The notes under the pieces are model-generated. The model saw nothing but the letters and a program-made list of their open reading frames with translations, was not told where the DNA came from and did no database searches. The position numbers were made by a program, and so were the translations under genes. DNA of 64,000 nt from Clostridium estertheticum (lineage in GTDB: Bacteria > Bacillota > Clostridia > Clostridiales > Clostridiaceae): assembly GCF_011065935.2 (NCBI RefSeq), contig NZ_JAAMNH020000001.1:3865001-3929000 (forward strand), read 5' to 3'. How positions within the stretch are numbered: the first letter of the stretch is position 1; the number at the start of each line of letters is the position of its first letter. Positions 41,881 to 50,679 of this stretch are shown here, piece after piece.

Positions 41881-42801
41881 TTAATTATTACGAGCGGCGG
41901 TTACTTCTTCTATTCTCATATTTATGGTTTCAACAGGTGTTATCTTAGAATTTAAACTATATCTATAATTAGCTGCAGCAGCTTCTATAATCACTGCTAT
42001 ATTTCTACCAGGCCTAATTGGTAGCGTTATTTTTCTTAAAGGCACGTTTAGTATATCCATAAATTCATTATCTATACCAAGCCTATCGTATTCTTCATTC
42101 TCGTTCCACAGAGTAAGGGAAATCAATATGCTAATAGTCTTAGTGTTTAGAACGGAACTCATACCATAAATCGCTGGAATATCTATTATTCCCATACCCC
42201 TGACTTCCAGCATGCCTGAGGTTATATATGGACAACTTCCCATGAGTATACCATCAATTTCTTTAATGTCTACTGCATCGTCTGCAATGAGTCTATGACC
42301 CCTCTTTATTAATTCTAAGGCACATTCGCTCTTACCTATGCCACTTTCACCACTTAATAATATTCCAATACCATAAACGTCTACTAGAACCCCATGAAGT
42401 CTAGTTTCTGGAGCCAGCTTAGTGTCTAAGTAATTTGTAAGCTTACTTATAAATCTTGTAGAAATTAATTTAGTTCGTAAAACCCACTGTCCATTTCCCT
42501 TTGCTGCATTGAGAATTTCCGTATGAGGTTCCAAATGCCTAGTAAAAATAACACAAAGCGGATCTAATTTAAAATATTTGTTAATTCGTTTCTTCCTCAG
42601 CTCTACTTCCATGCAATCTAGAAAACTCCACTCTGCCATGCCTATTAATTGCACTCTCTTATTATCAAAATACTGGTAAAATCCTGCAATTTGAAGCCCA
42701 GGTCTATTAATATCACTAACAGTAATTAATTTACCCTTGTCCCCTTCTACTAAAATTTCCAAATTAAAATGCTCTATTAATTCCTCTATTGTAACAGCCA
42801 T
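41881..42801 (-). CDS. hprK: HPr kinase/phosphorylase
   Basis: From the ATG at 42801 (GGGGAG five bases upstream) the product is 306 residues. It has an N-terminal DRTGG-like/MurF-like domain, the P-loop GESGIGKSECALELIKRGHRL, the metal/base region ADDAVDIKEIDG, and the HprK signature MLEVRGMGIIDIPAIYGMSS with capping VPLRKITLPIRPGRNIAVII. It phosphorylates HPr on Ser46 in response to glycolytic metabolites and drives carbon catabolite control. A six-codon longer start exists but lacks a ribosome site. Confidence 0.94.
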   Translation of the reverse strand: MAVTIEELIEHFNLEILVEGDKGKLITVSDINRPGLQIAGFYQYFDNKRVQLIGMAEWSFLDCMEVELRKKRINKYFKLDPLCVIFTRHLEPHTEILNAAKGNGQWVLRTKLISTRFISKLTNYLDTKLAPETRLHGVLVDVYGIGILLSGESGIGKSECALELIKRGHRLIADDAVDIKEIDGILMGSCPYITSGMLEVRGMGIIDIPAIYGMSSVLNTKTISILISLTLWNENEEYDRLGIDNEFMDILNVPLRKITLPIRPGRNIAVIIEAAAANYRYSLNSKITPVETINMRIEEVTAARNN

Positions 42802-42832
42802 TAAAACTCCCCATTTCAAATAATTTATAAAT

Positions 42833-43021
42833 TTATTGTTTTAGATCCTTCTGTTCTACTTTCACAATTGTATCTAATTGTGATCTAAAATTTCTTTTAA
42901 CATTGTCAATATACCTTTGTCTTAATTCTTTTTGCTCTACCTTCTCCTCATCTGTAAGTCCCTGCTCTTTGCTTTTCTTATAAAGGAAATTTATCCTATT
43001 AGTTAACTCATCTATACTCAT
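42833..43021 (-). CDS. DUF896 (YnzC-like) small protein
   Basis: The 62 residues are MSIDELTNRINFLYKKSKEQ, LTDEEKVEQKELRQRYIDNV and KRNFRSQLDT, the two-helix DUF896/YnzC signature. The family is cytosolic and of unknown mechanism (B. subtilis YneB/YnzC linked to SOS and cell division loci). The ATG follows AGGAGTG. Confidence 0.85.
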   Translation of the reverse strand: MSIDELTNRINFLYKKSKEQGLTDEEKVEQKELRQRYIDNVKRNFRSQLDTIVKVEQKDLKQ

Positions 43022-43360
43022 AATATCACTCCTATACTTTTTTCGACTTATTTATTATACCAAAAAATTATATTGCTATAATAGTAAAAATCAAACATAT
43101 TCTATTTCTTATAATTATAGAACAAGAAAATTAAGACTTTTTTCGTCATTTACATATTATGTAAAATAGCTTTGTCAAACCCCTACATGGGTTTCCTTGG
43201 TATATTTTACCATATTGTGCTTAATTATTTTCCCAATTTATAGTCTATTTTGTAATTTTGTATATTTTATTGACTAAGAAAAAACCTAACATGATTTGAA
43301 AAATTTGGTATACTATATTTACTTTACAAAAATGAAATTTACGATAAGGAGTATAAATAC
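43022..43360. other. Intergenic promoter region of the Spo0E-like gene
   Basis: It holds a small hairpin AAACCC/GGGTTT (about 43177-43195), a TTTGTCAAA sequence near 43173 resembling a Spo0A box, and promoter-like TTGACT/TGATTT and TTGAAA elements at about 43270-43315. No coding potential. Confidence 0.4.
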
Positions 43361-43600
43361 ATGAACAAGAGGTATAAAACTATGATTAACAAGTATAAAT
43401 ATGTAATCAAGAAGTATAAATATATGAATATTAAATTACGGCTTATAAAAAGAGAATTAGAATCATTAAGAATGATCCTACATTTTCTATTAAATTTTAA
43501 AAAGCCTACAGATAAAATAGTTGTATCTTGCAGTCAGCAATTAGATGAAGTTATCATTAAGTATGAAAAAGTTAAAGCCACTTGCAGAAAAGTGGCTTAA
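43361..43600 (+). CDS. Spo0E-like aspartyl-phosphate phosphatase
   Basis: The 79-residue two-helix protein has the Spo0E signature S-x-x-L-D-x-x-I-x-x-Y (VSCSQQLDEVIIKYEKVK) after a basic N-terminal helix rich in KYK repeats. Spo0E proteins dephosphorylate Spo0A~P and delay sporulation. The N-terminal KYK-rich extension (KYKYVIKKYKYMNI) is unusual. The ATG follows AAGGAGT. A possible Spo0A box lies in the promoter region. Confidence 0.72.
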   Translation: MNKRYKTMINKYKYVIKKYKYMNIKLRLIKRELESLRMILHFLLNFKKPTDKIVVSCSQQLDEVIIKYEKVKATCRKVA

Positions 43601-43628
43601 CCCTCATTTTATTATTCTAAAAGAAGAT

Positions 43629-44027
43629 TTATATATCTAATTCAAGTAAAATATCATCAATTTCTATATCTGCATCTTCACCATAAAAAACTACTGCGAA
43701 TTCATTAAATTCATATGCATCTTGGGATATATCACAGCCAATAAATTCATACTCAATTCCCATTTGTTCCGCACATTCCTCCATAATATCTTCTACATTA
43801 TCTGCTGCAATATCACTTAAATAAGGTAAAAAATACTCCTCATACCATTCCTCTTTATCCTTTTTAAAATCTCCTTCTTCATTCGCATAAGATGTAGCCG
43901 CTTCCATCTCTACTTTATCATAATAATATTTAAATTTTAAAGCTATGGTGTCCTTTTTATATTGAATTTCAGCTATATCTTTTAAATCATTTATTATTAA
44001 AAAATTTATTATATGTTGTTTATTCAA
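43629..44027 (-). CDS. Hypothetical acidic protein
   Basis: The best start is TTG at 44027 (MNKQHIINFL; GGAGGGG at good spacing); the ATG at 44042 lies on the ribosome site. The product of about 132 residues is strongly acidic with a DEIDDILLELDI end and has no membrane segment or recognised motif. It stands alone between the Spo0E-like and FprA genes. Confidence 0.6.
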   Translation of the reverse strand: MNKQHIINFLIINDLKDIAEIQYKKDTIALKFKYYYDKVEMEAATSYANEEGDFKKDKEEWYEEYFLPYLSDIAADNVEDIMEECAEQMGIEYEFIGCDISQDAYEFNEFAVVFYGEDADIEIDDILLELDI

Positions 44028-44190
44028 ATAAATCCCCTCCATACTACATTTGTAAATTATTAATTACGACTTTATGCTTATTTAAATAATACTAGAAATA
44101 GCTTTATTTTTCTATAATAAATTGAAATAATATTAATTAATATATTTATATATCATATTCTTTACATTTGAATTACTTTTAATCCCTTAT

Positions 44191-44233
44191 AAAAAAAGGA
44201 AAACTCCACTATTAAAGTAAAATTCCCCTTTTT
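44191..44233 (-). terminator. Terminator after the flavodiiron protein gene
   Basis: An imperfect stem AAAAAGGGGAATTTTACT paired with AGTGGAGTTTTCC is followed by T7 on the minus strand. Confidence 0.65.
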
Positions 44234-44258
44234 CATCATAGATTTAATCAGTAAATTC

Positions 44259-45434
44259 CTAGTTTAAAAGTTGTAAATACGCTTCCACAAATTTGTCAGC
44301 CAACTCATATTCTTTGGTATCCGGAACAAAATTACATTTTAATCCTTCCTCTACCACTTTAAATTTTAAAGACTTTAGCCTTTGTGTAAGCATAGGAACT
44401 CCTTCTCCACTCCATCCATATGATCCAAAAGCTGCTGCAGCCTTACCTCTGTTGGTTATTGCACACACAAGAGATAAAACGTCCCAAGCAGGTTTTACAG
44501 CATCTTGATTAATAGTCGGAGAACCTATCATAATGCCACTAGCTTTTTCAATTAATTCCACAATATCGCTTAAATTCATGGATGTAATTTCATGAGCCTC
44601 AGCTTTTATACCATTCTCATTAATTTTCTCTGCTAAATATTTTCCAAGTTTTTCAGTATTACCATAAGCAGAAACATAAAAAATCTGAACATTTTTCTCT
44701 TTTATTTCCTCAATTTTAGCCCACTCTCTATAAAGGTCCACATACATTTTAGCATCATCTACATGTATAGGTCCATGGCTTGGTGCTATTATATCAAATT
44801 CTAAATCTTTGATTTTATCCAGGCCCATATTTATAAACTTTTTAAAAGGTCCCATTATAACATCAAAATAATATTTCATTTCATCAAAATAGTCACCTGA
44901 GCAGCCATCCGTTATGCAATTTACTGGTGAGTAGTGGCAACCCATTACATCACAAGTAAACAATATTTTTTCTTCCTTAACATATGTAAATATTGTATCA
45001 GGCCAATGTAAATTTGGTGCAGAAATAAATTTTAAAGTGTTTTTACCTAAAGAAATCTCTTCTAATGCTGGCTTACTATTAAATCCCTTATTAGTAATTT
45101 CTTTTAAATATTTTATAGCAGCGTTTGAAGCAACAACTACTGCCTCTGGATAAACTTCTAAGAACTTAGCTAACGAGCCACTGTGGTCGAGTTCTGTATG
45201 TTGAACAATTATGTAATCAACTTTTCTTTCTCCGATAACACCTTTTATTTTACCTAAAAACTCTTCAAAATAACCATCTTTAACACAATCTATTATAGCA
45301 ACTTTTTCATCATCTATTATATATGAATTATAAGTAGTTCCTTTCTTTGTTTCCATTATAATATCAAATACCCTAAGCTCAGGATTGTTAACACCAATCC
45401 AATAAATATTGTCTTTTAACTTTGTTGTCTGCAT
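44259..45434 (-). CDS. Flavodiiron protein (FprA-type O2/NO reductase)
   Basis: In this 391-residue protein, residues 1-250 form the diiron metallo-beta-lactamase domain with HTELDHSG (H-x-E-x-D), SAPNLHWPDTIFTY, the bridging Asp in FTCDVMGCHYS, and SHGPIH. Residues 255-391 form a flavodoxin domain (IFYVSAYGNTEKLGKYLAEK; IGSPTINQDAVKPAW; GSYGWSGEG). It reduces O2 to water (or NO to N2O) with electrons from rubredoxin or coenzymes, protecting the anaerobe. The ATG follows AAAAGGAGG. A flavodoxin-less relative is encoded at 14328-14963. Confidence 0.94.
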   Translation of the reverse strand: MQTTKLKDNIYWIGVNNPELRVFDIIMETKKGTTYNSYIIDDEKVAIIDCVKDGYFEEFLGKIKGVIGERKVDYIIVQHTELDHSGSLAKFLEVYPEAVVVASNAAIKYLKEITNKGFNSKPALEEISLGKNTLKFISAPNLHWPDTIFTYVKEEKILFTCDVMGCHYSPVNCITDGCSGDYFDEMKYYFDVIMGPFKKFINMGLDKIKDLEFDIIAPSHGPIHVDDAKMYVDLYREWAKIEEIKEKNVQIFYVSAYGNTEKLGKYLAEKINENGIKAEAHEITSMNLSDIVELIEKASGIMIGSPTINQDAVKPAWDVLSLVCAITNRGKAAAAFGSYGWSGEGVPMLTQRLKSLKFKVVEEGLKCNFVPDTKEYELADKFVEAYLQLLN

Positions 45435-45570
45435 ACTCTAAATCCTCCTTTTGATTCTTTGGTGGTTTATCACGTTAATTTTATCTTTATTATTACAAGA
45501 TTATATATACATATATTATCACATATATCAATGCTGTTCAACAAACAATAATTATTACAAAATAAATCAG

Positions 45571-46992
45571 GACAACCATGGTGGAATCTAGGGTAATCCT
45601 GGGAAATCATTAGGGACGGTTAACAATTATTTAATTTTAATTTATGCACAAATTCTTTTAAAAACATGTAAATTAAAATCGATAAAATTACCCATTTTTA
45701 ACTTCCTTTCATTATCTTTTTCATGTTTTATATTGGTTTCTATATTTTAAAAAGCTTGTCCTATTTTATTTTATTTAAATATTATTATTTAATTCTCTAT
45801 TTTTTTTATTTAATATAAGAAATTGATAGATGAAAATCCAAGTAAATATTCCTAAAACTTTTAACGGCTATTTTTAAATTGACTGCCAATCCTATTATTG
45901 AAAATTATACTAAACTACAAATAACCAAATTATTGCTAAGTACATACTTTGATAAATTCCCCAATAATATTTTCATATTTTTCGTCAGTTCCAATTAATT
46001 CAATACCGATGCTTGTTAATTTAGATATTCTAGCCTGTGTAATATTTCCAAGCACACCTGATATATCAATGGACTTAAAATTACCGAGGCTCTTCATTAA
46101 AACAATTGTTAATGCTTTTGCATGTAAAAGCTTTCTACTGTACTTAATATTAAAAAGACTCTTTGATATTTTCAACTTCAAGGATATGAATTCTATTATA
46201 GCTTCAGGCGTGAAATTTCTAAAAAGTATATTTCTTCCACTTCTATATTCTGTTTTTTCATCCTTAAATTCAATTTCTTCTTTTAATTTTTCGTCATCAC
46301 ATCCAAAAACAAGACTATAGTAGTTTTTCCTTGCATTTTCAAGTCCATCACCAAAAAATCCCAAGACAAATCCATAATCAACTATGTTGAAATGGTCACG
46401 TCTCTTACCAATATATATTCCTAAACTAGAAAAGGCATATTTTTCAGGACAATCTTTAAATTCACCTATATCTGTAGGGTTATTATGTATATATAACGAT
46501 ACAGTCTTCAAATATTGCTCATTATCAACTATTTTACTCTTGAATCTATCTTTAAAAAGATGTCCTTCCCTTTCATGTTTTTTATTAAAATACATTGCAT
46601 AAGAAAAATTTATTCCGTGCATGACTTTTGATATATCTGCACCATTAGCATCAACCAATAAATGTGCATGGTTATCCATAAGGCAGTACCCGTAAATTTT
46701 AACATTATAAAGCTTTTTATACTTCTTTACAAAGGATAAATACTTTTCCTTATCTTCAGAATCCCTATATAAATCTACCTCACTGATACTTTTGCAGATA
46801 ATATGAAATATAGCATCAGCTGCTTTTAATCTTTTCTTTCTTGCCATAGAAAATCACCCCTACTCATAAACTTTTCTTTAAATTATTGCCTACGAGTTGA
46901 GATGATATTCATATTCTTAAGTTAATAGTTTAAATAGTTGTTAACCGTCCCCAATGGTTGCCCAATGGTTGCACATTGATTGCTCAATGATT
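45571..46992 (-). mobile_element. RAYT (REP-associated tyrosine transposase) element with inverted iteron-bearing ends
   Basis: A 25-bp inverted repeat with core GGGACGGTTAACAA lies at both sides (left about 45612-45635, right about 46928-46951, 22 of 25 matching). Outside each core are four tandem 10-11-bp degenerate units with consensus AAYCATTGGG (left about 45573-45614; right 46950-46992). The right set ends exactly at the stop codon of the helicase gene. The transposase gene is in between with ~300 bp of AT-rich non-coding DNA on its 3' side. Confidence 0.75.
45936..46847 (-). CDS. REP-associated tyrosine transposase (RAYT; IS200-like Y1 HUH)
   Basis: The 303-residue product has HUH motif YCLMDNHAHLLVDAN, catalytic Tyr in EQYLKTVSLYIHNNP, RFKSKIVDNEQYLK, and a C-terminal helix-turn-helix region of ~100 residues (SKSLFNIKYSRKLLHAKALT; ISGVLGNITQARISKL) like DnaA-type domains in Firmicute RAYTs. 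Such proteins nick and join single-stranded repeats (REP sequences). It appears intact and the ATG follows AGGGGTG. The flanking inverted repeats are its likely substrates. Confidence 0.85.
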   Translation of the reverse strand: MARKKRLKAADAIFHIICKSISEVDLYRDSEDKEKYLSFVKKYKKLYNVKIYGYCLMDNHAHLLVDANGADISKVMHGINFSYAMYFNKKHEREGHLFKDRFKSKIVDNEQYLKTVSLYIHNNPTDIGEFKDCPEKYAFSSLGIYIGKRRDHFNIVDYGFVLGFFGDGLENARKNYYSLVFGCDDEKLKEEIEFKDEKTEYRSGRNILFRNFTPEAIIEFISLKLKISKSLFNIKYSRKLLHAKALTIVLMKSLGNFKSIDISGVLGNITQARISKLTSIGIELIGTDEKYENIIGEFIKVCT

Positions 46993-49287
46993 TTAGTCTA
47001 ATAATGTTGAAGGTTTCCCTTTATAAAAGATATACTCCAAATGTAACGCCCTTGTAAGTACTACATATAATATCTTCTTGTCTAACTCGTTATCTCCATA
47101 ATTTTCTTCGTCACAATTGTAAACAATACTGCAATCAAATTCTAATCCCTTAGTCATATATGAAGGTATTATTATTCTTTCTGACTGAAAGTTTTTATCA
47201 GTATTTTTTATTAACTCCCAATCATCTTTACTGTACTTTTTAAGTTGTGCTTTTATAAATTTACATTCCTTAAAGGTTTTTCCGATAACTGCTATGCTTT
47301 TCTTTCCACTACTCTTTACACTTTTCACTATTTCATCTAATTTTTCAGCAAAATCCTTTTCTAAGCTATAGGCTATTAACTCTGGTTTTTCACCGTGCCT
47401 TAGCACAGGACTCGCTGGTGTTATATAATTTTGTTGCTTTTGTAGTACCCTATTTGCGACATTTATTATTTCTATAGTAGATCTATAGCTTTGCGTCAGT
47501 GGAATATAATTTGCTTGTCCCTTGAAAACCTCAGTGATAAGCTTTTGCCAATTCTCAATGCCCTTATAATAATAAATCCCCTGTCCAATATCACCTACAA
47601 TTGTGAAAGAATCATTAATTGCAATATTTTTAAGCATCAATAATTGAAAATTACTATAATCTTGAGCTTCATCTATTACGATATGAGAAAAATTAAATTT
47701 TTCCAAACCTTCAATTTTGTGTTTTAAATAAAGTAAAGCTGCTAAATCATCACTATCGATAATATTATCATTCATATTAATAATAGCTTCTGCTTTAATA
47801 AAGGCATATAGCTTTGCGGATATTTTTCTATCAGTAAGTTCATTAAAGATTTCTTCATCCACAAGTAAATTAAAATACAAGTCAATTACACTCTTTTGTG
47901 ACCATTGTTTAAAATACTCATCCATGGCTTTTTTAGCATTAGCTTTGAAATGCTTTTTTTCCTCATCTCTTTTATCATAAAGTTCAATAATTTTCTTTCT
48001 TTTGGAAACATCATCATTAATATCTCTTTTTACGCTTTGGATGGATCTGTCATAGGTATCATCTATTTTTTCCATGATTTCTGGAATTAAATTCTTTAGC
48101 TTTAAATTAAAATATCTTCTAATTTCTTGTTTTCTTTTATTTACTGGGAAATGTATTAAATCCTTAGAGTATAATCTTTTTATTTCATTAGCATCAAATA
48201 ATGTATACTGCGAGACTATAATATCCTCCACTTGGATATCTTTATTTTCTATATATTTTAAGTATCTATCCATAATGCTTTTAAATGTCATGCTTCCTTT
48301 AAATTTACTGCTAGTGGTTATAAATTTCACTTTGTCTTTATCCGTTTCTTCCATAACTGAAGAAAACTTCATATCCTTTGTATTGATTTTACCACCATAT
48401 TTTAAGATGCTACAGGCAATATCCTCAAATGTGCTTTGTACAACACCACTTACGCCAAGACTAGGAAGTATATCAGAAATATAATCCAGGAATAGCTTAT
48501 TAGGTGCTACAACTAAAATTTCTTGGGTTTCTAAATTTTCACTGTATTTATACATTAAATATGCTAGTCTATGTAGAGCCACTGTAGTTTTTCCTGAACC
48601 TGCAGAACCTTGTATTATCATCACTGTATTCTTACTTGCCCTTATAATTTCATTCTGTTCCTTTTGAATTGTAGCTACTACATCTTTGAGCTTACTTCCT
48701 ATGCTTTGTTCTAAATTTATCTTTAAGAATTCATCTACTAATGCATTGTCCGTAGTTTCATCATTGGATGATCTTAAGATTATATCGTTAATACCTTCAT
48801 CAAAAGCATTTTCTAACTTTTCTTCTTTAATAAGAAATTTACGTTTTAGAGATAGCTCACCTTCTACAAAACCTATAGGTGCCTTATAACTAACCTTACC
48901 TTGCTGCCCGTTATAATATAATTCTGCAATAGGTGCCCTCCAATCAATTACCTTTTCTTCTCCCTCACTGCTATCATTTAAAGCGAATTTGCCTATATAA
49001 TAGCTCTCCTTGTCTCTTCTGCGCTCGCTAAAATCAATTCTTGCAAAATATGGTTTATGAACTGCTTCACTGTACTTTTGTAAATTCTTATTTGCAAACT
49101 CACAAACCTGCTGTGTTAAAGCTAATTCTTCATTATAGGTGCCACCAGAACTCTTCTTTAACATAGATACTTTTTTTTCTAACTCTTCTTGTTTTTCCGC
49201 CGCTAAATTAATTTGTTTATTTAACCACTGTACAGTTTCCTTTAGGTTGTTATTTTCAAATTCCATTTCACTCTTACTTATTGCCAT
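46993..49287 (-). CDS. HelD-like superfamily 1 ATPase (RNA polymerase-recycling type)
   Basis: This 764-residue protein has an N-terminal coiled coil (residues 1-65, ENNNLKETVQWLNKQI), Walker A IIQGSAGSGKTTVALHRLAY, a long helical insertion between the halves of domain 1A, Walker B VIDEAQDYSNFQ, LTQSYRSTIEII, and motif VI-like LYVVLTRALHLEYI. The arm-like coiled coil and domain order match HelD rather than UvrD/Rep helicases. HelD removes stalled RNA polymerase from DNA using ATP. The ATG follows TGGAG. The stop codon directly abuts the RAYT element end. Confidence 0.85.
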   Translation of the reverse strand: MAISKSEMEFENNNLKETVQWLNKQINLAAEKQEELEKKVSMLKKSSGGTYNEELALTQQVCEFANKNLQKYSEAVHKPYFARIDFSERRRDKESYYIGKFALNDSSEGEEKVIDWRAPIAELYYNGQQGKVSYKAPIGFVEGELSLKRKFLIKEEKLENAFDEGINDIILRSSNDETTDNALVDEFLKINLEQSIGSKLKDVVATIQKEQNEIIRASKNTVMIIQGSAGSGKTTVALHRLAYLMYKYSENLETQEILVVAPNKLFLDYISDILPSLGVSGVVQSTFEDIACSILKYGGKINTKDMKFSSVMEETDKDKVKFITTSSKFKGSMTFKSIMDRYLKYIENKDIQVEDIIVSQYTLFDANEIKRLYSKDLIHFPVNKRKQEIRRYFNLKLKNLIPEIMEKIDDTYDRSIQSVKRDINDDVSKRKKIIELYDKRDEEKKHFKANAKKAMDEYFKQWSQKSVIDLYFNLLVDEEIFNELTDRKISAKLYAFIKAEAIINMNDNIIDSDDLAALLYLKHKIEGLEKFNFSHIVIDEAQDYSNFQLLMLKNIAINDSFTIVGDIGQGIYYYKGIENWQKLITEVFKGQANYIPLTQSYRSTIEIINVANRVLQKQQNYITPASPVLRHGEKPELIAYSLEKDFAEKLDEIVKSVKSSGKKSIAVIGKTFKECKFIKAQLKKYSKDDWELIKNTDKNFQSERIIIPSYMTKGLEFDCSIVYNCDEENYGDNELDKKILYVVLTRALHLEYIFYKGKPSTLLD

Positions 49288-49393
49288 TTCTTCAACTCCA
49301 TTCTATAATGCATTTTGAAAAAAATAACTAATTCTTTAATAATAAAGATACTACATCATATACTTTAGTAGCATGAACTTTAAGGAGGTATTT

Positions 49394-50224
49394 ATGAATA
49401 TTTTAATAACTGGTGCGAAAGGTAATGTTGGAGCTTATCTTTGTAGTGTCTTGTCAAAGTCACATACTATATATGGTTTAGATAAAACTCAGCTTAACAT
49501 AATGGATAAAATAGCTACTGAGAAAACACTAAATGAATTAAAGCCCGACTTTGTAATTCATACAGCATGCATAACAAATAAATATATTTGTGAGTATAAT
49601 GAACCTTTGGCCTATGGTGTAAATACCCTAGGAACTTTAAATATTGCCAACTGTTGTAATTTTCTCAATATACCCATATTATACCTATCTAGCACAGATG
49701 TATACGGTGATATTAAATCTTCCCCCTATAGCGAGATTGATGAATGTATTCCAATAAACGCCTACAGCAAGAGCAAGTTAGGGGCAGAAGAATTAATCCA
49801 AACTATTTGCACCAAATATTTTATCCTTCGCAGCTCAAATGTATTTGGTGGCAATGATTGTTTTGTTAGAAAACTTCTAAAAGGTAAACATACTGCAATT
49901 TATCTGTTTTCTAATCCCACTCTTTCCATAACTTATATAGAAGATTTGACTGCAGTTATTCAGATGCTTCTAGCCACTGATAAATATGGAGTATATAACT
50001 ATACAAATGAAGGTTGTTTATCAAAATCACAGCTAATAAATAGTATAATAGAATTAGGTAATCTTAATGTTCCATTGATTGTAAATTCAGATAAACTTTT
50101 ATCAAATATCATCAAAGAACCTAAGTATACCTGCGTGAATAGTTCTCTTATAAAAGACTCCCTTAATATTGAAATTCCTCCTTGGAATGATAGACTTAAA
50201 GATTACATTAATAAGAAAAATTAA
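49394..50224 (+). CDS. RmlD/dTDP-4-dehydrorhamnose reductase-like extended SDR
   Basis: From the ATG at 49394 (AAGGAGG upstream) the product is 276 residues: MNILITGAKGNVGAYLCSVL (NAD(P)-binding Gly motif), IHTACITNKYICE, LYLSSTDVYGD and the catalytic Y-x3-K in INAYSKSKLGAEELI. The fold matches RmlD-type sugar-nucleotide reductases, but there is no rml cluster here, so substrate is unknown. A decayed copy of its last ~100 bp exists at about 50680-50780. Confidence 0.82.
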   Translation: MNILITGAKGNVGAYLCSVLSKSHTIYGLDKTQLNIMDKIATEKTLNELKPDFVIHTACITNKYICEYNEPLAYGVNTLGTLNIANCCNFLNIPILYLSSTDVYGDIKSSPYSEIDECIPINAYSKSKLGAEELIQTICTKYFILRSSNVFGGNDCFVRKLLKGKHTAIYLFSNPTLSITYIEDLTAVIQMLLATDKYGVYNYTNEGCLSKSQLINSIIELGNLNVPLIVNSDKLLSNIIKEPKYTCVNSSLIKDSLNIEIPPWNDRLKDYINKKN

Positions 50225-50290
50225 AATAGACTAGACTAATATACTAACTTGTTCACCTATAAATTTTAAATGTTAAAATTTTGTATCGCA

Positions 50291-50319
50291 TTGACATTTA
50301 GACACTTTCGGAATAGAAT
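50291..50319 (+). promoter_or_regulatory. Promoter of the HesB-like selenoprotein gene
   Basis: TTGACA (50291-50296), a 17-bp spacer and TAGAAT (50314-50319) predict a start near 50326. A small hairpin ATACCC/GGGTAT follows in the leader. Confidence 0.7.
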
Positions 50320-50360
50320 ATCAATATAGGTATACCCGCTATGGGTATGGAGGTGTTTTT

Positions 50361-50651
50361 ATGTTAACTATGGACGATAAATCAATTAATGCTATTAGAA
50401 AATCAAATTCAGTTTTAGTGGCTAAGGCTGTAATAAATTCTTGTGGTTGAGGAGGCACACCTACAAGAAGTCTCTGGATTGAGACTCAGAAAAACTTTTC
50501 TCCCTCAGAACAATTTATTTTAATGGAATACGAGGATGTGAAGGTGTACCTTCATAAAAGCCTTATCCTAAGTAAGGATATACATGTATATCAAAAGATG
50601 AAGATTCCATTTTTCGGCTCCATATATGGAATCAAAGGTGTTAGATTATAA
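50361..50651 (+). CDS. HesB-like selenoprotein with in-frame TGA (Sec)
   Basis: The ATG at 50361 (TGGAGGTG upstream) opens 29 codons, MLTMDDKSINAIRKSNSVLV then AKAVINSCG. An in-frame TGA (50448-50450) follows and the frame continues GGTPTRSLWIETQKNFSPSE for 66 more codons to TAA. The NSCG-U-GG context is that of the HesB-like (seleno)protein family (related to IscA/HesB iron-sulfur scaffold proteins), in which Sec aligns with a conserved Cys. A perfect 6-bp hairpin AGTCTC/GAGACT with loop TGGATT lies at 50469-50486; the loop G residues are about 25 nt after TGA, consistent with a bacterial SECIS element. Total 96 residues. Without Sec insertion it would look like a 29-residue ORF. Needs selA/B/C/D elsewhere in the genome. 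Confidence 0.85.
50469..50486 (+). promoter_or_regulatory. Candidate bacterial SECIS hairpin
   Basis: The stem AGTCTC/GAGACT with apical loop TGGATT starts 18 nt after the UGA codon. Bacterial SECIS elements are expected to have a G among the first loop bases at about 16-37 nt from UGA, and this one does. Confidence 0.7.
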
Positions 50652-50679
50652 ATCTCACTATATTTCTAAGTAACTATTT

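Noticed and set aside
45571..46992. CRISPR array based on the short tandem repeats flanking the RAYT gene
   Set aside because: The units are only 10-11 bp, directly adjacent and without spacers. No cas genes occur in the window.
48074..48484. Plus-strand ORF of 136 codons inside the HelD-like gene
   Set aside because: A shadow of the real helicase frame. The hydrophobic content results from reading the complement of Lys/Asp-rich codons.
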